8,661 nucleotides of DNA, taken from NCBI GenBank assembly GCA_007116095.1, contig SKJD01000226.1, positions 1-8,661 on the forward strand, written 5' to 3'. The position numbers and the translations under genes are program-made. Below the pieces are notes generated by a model. That model was not told where the DNA came from. It did no database searches and saw only the letters and a list, made by a program, of their open reading frames with translations. Within the stretch, counting starts at the first letter, position 1; each line of letters opens with the position of its first letter. This DNA comes from Candidatus Hydrogenedentota bacterium (GTDB lineage: Bacteria; Hydrogenedentota; Hydrogenedentia; Hydrogenedentales; SCBR16-9). Below are positions 5,882 through 8,661 of the stretch, piece by piece.

Positions 5882-7753
5882 CTACAGCGGCCATACCCAC
5901 AGAATCAGCGGAACGGCGCAGGCCACGACAAGCAGGGAGAGCGGCAAGCCCATCCGCCAGTAGTCGCCGAACTTGTAGCCGCCGGGAGCCATGACGAGGG
6001 TGTTGGACTGGTGACCAATGGGCGTGATGAAGGCGCAGGAAGCCCCGATGGCGACGGCCATGAGGAAGGGATCGGCGGAACGCTCCAGGCCCTCGGCGAA
6101 GCTGAGCGCGATGGGAGCCGCCAATACGGCCGCGGCGGCGTTGTTGATGATGTTCGACAGGAACATGACGGCCAGCATCAGCACCGCCAGGGTAATGGCC
6201 GGGGCGGCCGTGGCTCCGTAGCGCAGCAAGGCGTCGGCGATCAGTTGGGAACCGCCGGTATTCTCCAGGGCCTGTCCCACCGGCAGCATGGCCCCGAGCA
6301 ACAGGATAACGGGCATGTCGATGCTCTTGTAAACCTCGCCCGGGCTGATCAGGCCCACCAGCACCATGACCATTGCCGCGCTCACCAGGGCGATGGCCGC
6401 GGGCAACTGGTTCAGGGCGACCAGCGCCAACGCGGCGGCGAAAATCCCACCGGCCAGCAACACCTTCCGGGGACGGCCTATGCGCAGGCCCCGTGAGGCC
6501 AGGGGCAAGCAGCCCAGGGTATTGAGACGCGACTGCAATTGTTCTTCGTCGCCCTGAACCAGCAGAATATCTCCCGGAGAGAAACGGATTTTGCCCAATT
6601 GCTCGCGCAGCCGATGCCCCTGCCGCGCCGCAGCCAGCACATTCACGCCATAGCGCTCCCGCAGGTCCAGGCGGCTCAGGGTTGTGCCGACCAGCATGGA
6701 GCCAGGGGTGACAATCGCCTCTTCCAGGGTCAACGCGGCCTTCTTGGACTGTTCCTTTTCTTCCGTTTCCTCCGCATCCCCGTCGCCCTCCACATCCACT
6801 GCGCCGGCTTCTATGTTTTCGGAAGCCTTCTCCACCTCCTCGTCTTCGTCTTCTTTCGCATCACCGACCATCTTCAGCCCCGTGATATCCACGAGCGCCT
6901 TGAGTCCATTTGAGTCGGCTTCCACCAGCAGGACATCCCCTTCGCGAAGGACTTCAAAGGTCGAGGGCATCTCCTTCCGGTCTTCCCCGCGCACCAGCGC
7001 AATCACGAGCACATCCGCTTCCTCCTGCACCGCCGCCACCAGATCATGGAGGGTCTTGCGGGCGAACTTGCAGCCCTCGGGTACGCGCAGCTCGGAGAGG
7101 TAGGCCTCGATCTCGAAAAGTCCACCGCCGTCGCCTTCCTGTTGCCGCTGTGGCGTGAGCTGCCAGCCGATCAGGGTGATGAAGACCACGCCTGCCGCGG
7201 TGATGCCCAGGCCGACCGGCAGGAAGTCAAACATGCCGAAAGCTTCGGCCCCGCTTTCCACGCGGTAGGTGGCGATAATGATGTTGGGCGGCGTACCGAT
7301 GAGGGTAATCGTGCCGCCAAGGAGGGAACCAAAGGCCAACGGCATCAGGAGAAAGGACGGCGATCGCTCCGCCTTCCGCGCCATCCAGATCGCCACGGGC
7401 ATCAAAAGCGCCAACGCGCCGACGTTGTTCATAAAGCCCGAACACAACGCGACGATCCCGGTCATCGTGCCCACCTGCACCCAGGGTCGATCCCCGACTT
7501 TCGTCAGGAAGCGCGCCAGCATGTCCACCACCCCGGCGTTCTCCAGGCCCCGGCTGATGACCAGCACCGCCGCCACCGTGATGACCGCCGGATGTCCCAG
7601 CCCCATAAAGACCTCGTCCGGCGGCACGAGCCCCGTCAGCGCCACGACCAACAGGGCGCCCAGGGCGACAATGTCATAGCGCCAGCGGTTCCAGACGAAC
7701 AATACCAGGGCGGCGCCCAGCACGCTAAAAACAATAATCTGATCGGTAGTCAT
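5882..7753 (-). CDS. SLC13/DASS-type (ArsB/NhaD superfamily) permease with two RCK_C domains
   Basis: With the start at 7753 the protein has 623 residues. Two membrane halves enclose a cytoplasmic insert, the usual build of the sodium/sulfate symporter-like SLC13 group. The first half carries SGFMNNVGALALLMPV (105-120) and GGTITLIGTPPNIIIA (146-161). The second carries FLSNIINNAAAAVLAAPIA (531-549) and ITPIGHQSNTLVMAPGGYKF (576-595), the paired SNN/SxxTN-like substrate and sodium motifs. The insert holds two RCK_C/TrkA_C domains (about 213-292 and 341-412), as is common in bacterial members. A highly acidic linker separates them. Likely role: Na+-coupled uptake of sulfate or a dicarboxylate across the inner membrane, controlled by RCK_C; the substrate cannot be read from the sequence. 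The longer frame begins at 7885, but AGGAGG (7764-7769) 10 nt before the ATG at 7753, and the non-membrane, Arg-rich character of the extra 44 residues, favour the shorter start. Confidence 0.88.
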   Translation of the reverse strand: MTTDQIIVFSVLGAALVLFVWNRWRYDIVALGALLVVALTGLVPPDEVFMGLGHPAVITVAAVLVISRGLENAGVVDMLARFLTKVGDRPWVQVGTMTGIVALCSGFMNNVGALALLMPVAIWMARKAERSPSFLLMPLAFGSLLGGTITLIGTPPNIIIATYRVESGAEAFGMFDFLPVGLGITAAGVVFITLIGWQLTPQRQQEGDGGGLFEIEAYLSELRVPEGCKFARKTLHDLVAAVQEEADVLVIALVRGEDRKEMPSTFEVLREGDVLLVEADSNGLKALVDITGLKMVGDAKEDEDEEVEKASENIEAGAVDVEGDGDAEETEEKEQSKKAALTLEEAIVTPGSMLVGTTLSRLDLRERYGVNVLAAARQGHRLREQLGKIRFSPGDILLVQGDEEQLQSRLNTLGCLPLASRGLRIGRPRKVLLAGGIFAAALALVALNQLPAAIALVSAAMVMVLVGLISPGEVYKSIDMPVILLLGAMLPVGQALENTGGSQLIADALLRYGATAAPAITLAVLMLAVMFLSNIINNAAAAVLAAPIALSFAEGLERSADPFLMAVAIGASCAFITPIGHQSNTLVMAPGGYKFGDYWRMGLPLSLLVVACAVPLILWVWPL

Positions 7754-7763
7754 GATAGTGCTG

Positions 7764-7769
7764 CCTCCT
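7764..7769 (-). promoter_or_regulatory. Ribosome binding site that decides the permease start
   Basis: The minus strand has a consensus AGGAGG 10 nt before the ATG at 7753. It supports this start over the upstream in-frame ATG at 7885. Confidence 0.7.
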
Positions 7770-7770
7770 G

Positions 7771-7794
7771 CCCGCCTGGCGATCCCCAGGCGGG
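7771..7794 (-). promoter_or_regulatory. GC-rich 5' leader hairpin abutting the permease ribosome binding site
   Basis: CCCGCCTGG (7771-7779) and CCAGGCGGG (7786-7794) form a perfect 9-bp stem with a 6-nt loop. In the permease mRNA it would end one base before the AGGAGG. It could block ribosome loading or shield the leader. Read on the plus strand, the stem is followed by a T-rich stretch (GTCTTGTGTTTTT), so it could instead end a plus-strand transcript, though no plus-strand gene lies upstream. Confidence 0.5.
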
Positions 7795-7813
7795 GTCTTG
7801 TGTTTTTCGGGCC

Positions 7814-7827
7814 TACAATATACAGTA
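7814..7827. promoter_or_regulatory. AT-rich imperfect palindrome in the divergent promoter region
   Basis: TACAATATACAGTA has dyad symmetry of the form TAC-NN-TATA-NN-GTA (10 of 14 positions). On the minus strand it contains TATATT (7817-7822), a possible -10 for the permease gene about 64 bp before its start; no good -35 is seen. A repressor site or a simple promoter element are both possible. Confidence 0.25.
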
Positions 7828-7943
7828 AAGCAGGCCATGAATGAGAGCACCGAGCGGCAATGCCCACGGAGAAACCGTTCAGCATGCGCCGACGGGCTTA
7901 CTGCGCGGTGAAACGCTCCGCAAACAAAGCGAAAGGGGATGAT

Positions 7944-8661
7944 ATGATGCGACGCCTGATACTGCGAAGCCTGGTCTGCGGGATTTTGCTCGCGCTGACG
8001 CACGAAGCGACTTTCCCGGCAACAGCCTACGCCTATGGGGAGATAACCCTCCTGCGGGATGCGGCGGGAACGCCCCATATTTTTGCGGATACGGATCGCG
8101 ACGCCCTGTACGGTCTGGGATACGCCGCCGCGGAAGACCGCCTGTTTCAGATGACGCTCAACCTGCGTGTCATTCAGGGGCGACTCGCCGAAACGCTGGG
8201 AGACATTCCCCTGAATGACGGGCGAAGCAGTGCGGTGGCGCATGACCGAAAAATGCGTCTCTTCGGGTACTACCGCAGCGCCGAAGATAGCGCCGCCACA
8301 CTGGATTCAGACACCCGGCAACTGTTACAAGCCTATGCCGATGGCGTCAATGCCTACCTGGAAGAACACGCGGGCATGCTCCCGGAGCTTTTCGAGGAAC
8401 ATAAAATCATCCCCGAGCCCTGGCGTGTCGCCGACTGTATCGCTTCCTGGCATCAACTGGCGCGTTTCTTTGGCGGCGAGGGGCTTCATGCCACCCTGGC
8501 CTACCACCAGCACCAGGCCTTGCAATCCGACGAGGTCGACGAGAACGATCCCCAAGTCATTGTGCAACGCGCCGGCCTGGTGATCGACGATGCCGCCGCA
8601 GTAATTCAACGCGACGACGTGGACGACGCCTGGCTGGACGCCGTGCAAGATTTCCTCGTCC
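7944..8661 (+). CDS. Penicillin acylase-family amidohydrolase, secreted, 3' partial
   Basis: The frame is open to the right edge; 239 codons are visible. It starts MMRRLILRSLVCGILLAL, a signal peptide with an Arg-rich start and a hydrophobic core, with likely cleavage after TAYA at about residue 30. The mature part has the N-terminal penicillin acylase pattern: an ITLLRDAAGTPHIFADT strand-turn, then ALYGLGYAAAEDRLFQM, then LRVIQGRLAETLG, followed by QLLQAYADGVNAYLEEH and a PEPWRVAD segment. These enzymes are Ntn-hydrolases made as one chain, exported and cut into alpha and beta subunits at a catalytic Ser. That Ser and the beta chain lie beyond the window. Substrates in the family include beta-lactams, acyl-homoserine lactones and other N-acyl amides. 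Which one applies here is unknown. The start is supported by AAAGGGG 5 nt upstream. The gene is divergent from the permease gene. Confidence 0.85.
   Translation, partial: MMRRLILRSLVCGILLALTHEATFPATAYAYGEITLLRDAAGTPHIFADTDRDALYGLGYAAAEDRLFQMTLNLRVIQGRLAETLGDIPLNDGRSSAVAHDRKMRLFGYYRSAEDSAATLDSDTRQLLQAYADGVNAYLEEHAGMLPELFEEHKIIPEPWRVADCIASWHQLARFFGGEGLHATLAYHQHQALQSDEVDENDPQVIVQRAGLVIDDAAAVIQRDDVDDAWLDAVQDFLV

Noticed and set aside
7771..7808. Rho-independent terminator on the plus strand
   Set aside because: The stem and T-rich tail look right, but no plus-strand gene lies upstream. The placement against the permease ribosome binding site is more telling, so it is kept only as an alternative.
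7046..7828. Plus-strand frame of 260 codons
   Set aside because: It is antisense to the permease gene, with the same mirrored composition and no start signal.
7754..7885. N-terminal extension of the permease from the ATG at 7885
   Set aside because: The 44 extra residues are not membrane-like, and a consensus AGGAGG stands correctly before the internal ATG at 7753.

Overview
This is a GC-rich bacterial window holding five protein genes and one group II intron. Two genes run off the edges. The layout (Tat-exported FAD oxidoreductase with a discoidin-like tail, secreted penicillin acylase-type amidohydrolase, transglutaminase-associated membrane protein) would fit an environmental Gram-negative of the Planctomycetes/Hydrogenedentes/Lentisphaerae type. 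That placement is a low-confidence inference, as no rRNA or marker gene is present.

Left part (1-1526): the C-terminal end of a DUF4129-like membrane protein reads rightward and stops at 653. It converges on the leftward FAD gene, which stops at 1527. Between them lies a 670-bp element read here as a group IIC intron on the minus strand (1354 to 685). It has a GTGTGCC 5' end, a domain V and VI at the 3' end, and only a short remnant of the intron-encoded reverse transcriptase reading frame. When the two flanks are joined in silico, they form a long imperfect hairpin that the intron splits. A second hairpin, built from 9-bp TGGAC repeats, lies just after the FAD gene.

Middle (1527-3536): a Tat-signal FAD-dependent oxidoreductase of the FAD_oxidored (PF12831-like) type, with a C-terminal discoidin-like beta domain. 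It is on the minus strand, probably as its own unit.

Right-middle (3697-7753, minus strand): two ion transporters in tandem. The upstream gene is a SLC13/DASS-type permease with two RCK_C domains and an acidic linker in its central loop. The downstream gene is a CPA2-type cation:proton antiporter with extra membrane helices and a C-terminal RCK_C domain. Both have regulatory domains of the kind that sense ligands or ions, so the pair looks like an ion-homeostasis module. The 133-bp gap between them has its own possible promoter.

Right end (7944-8661, plus strand): the N-terminal part of a secreted penicillin acylase-family enzyme, divergent from the permease gene. The shared intergenic region has a 9-bp GC-rich hairpin directly against the permease ribosome binding site and an AT-rich imperfect palindrome. 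I see no tRNA, rRNA, CRISPR array or DNA transposon. The most interesting element is the compact, ORF-degenerate group IIC intron and its hairpin target.
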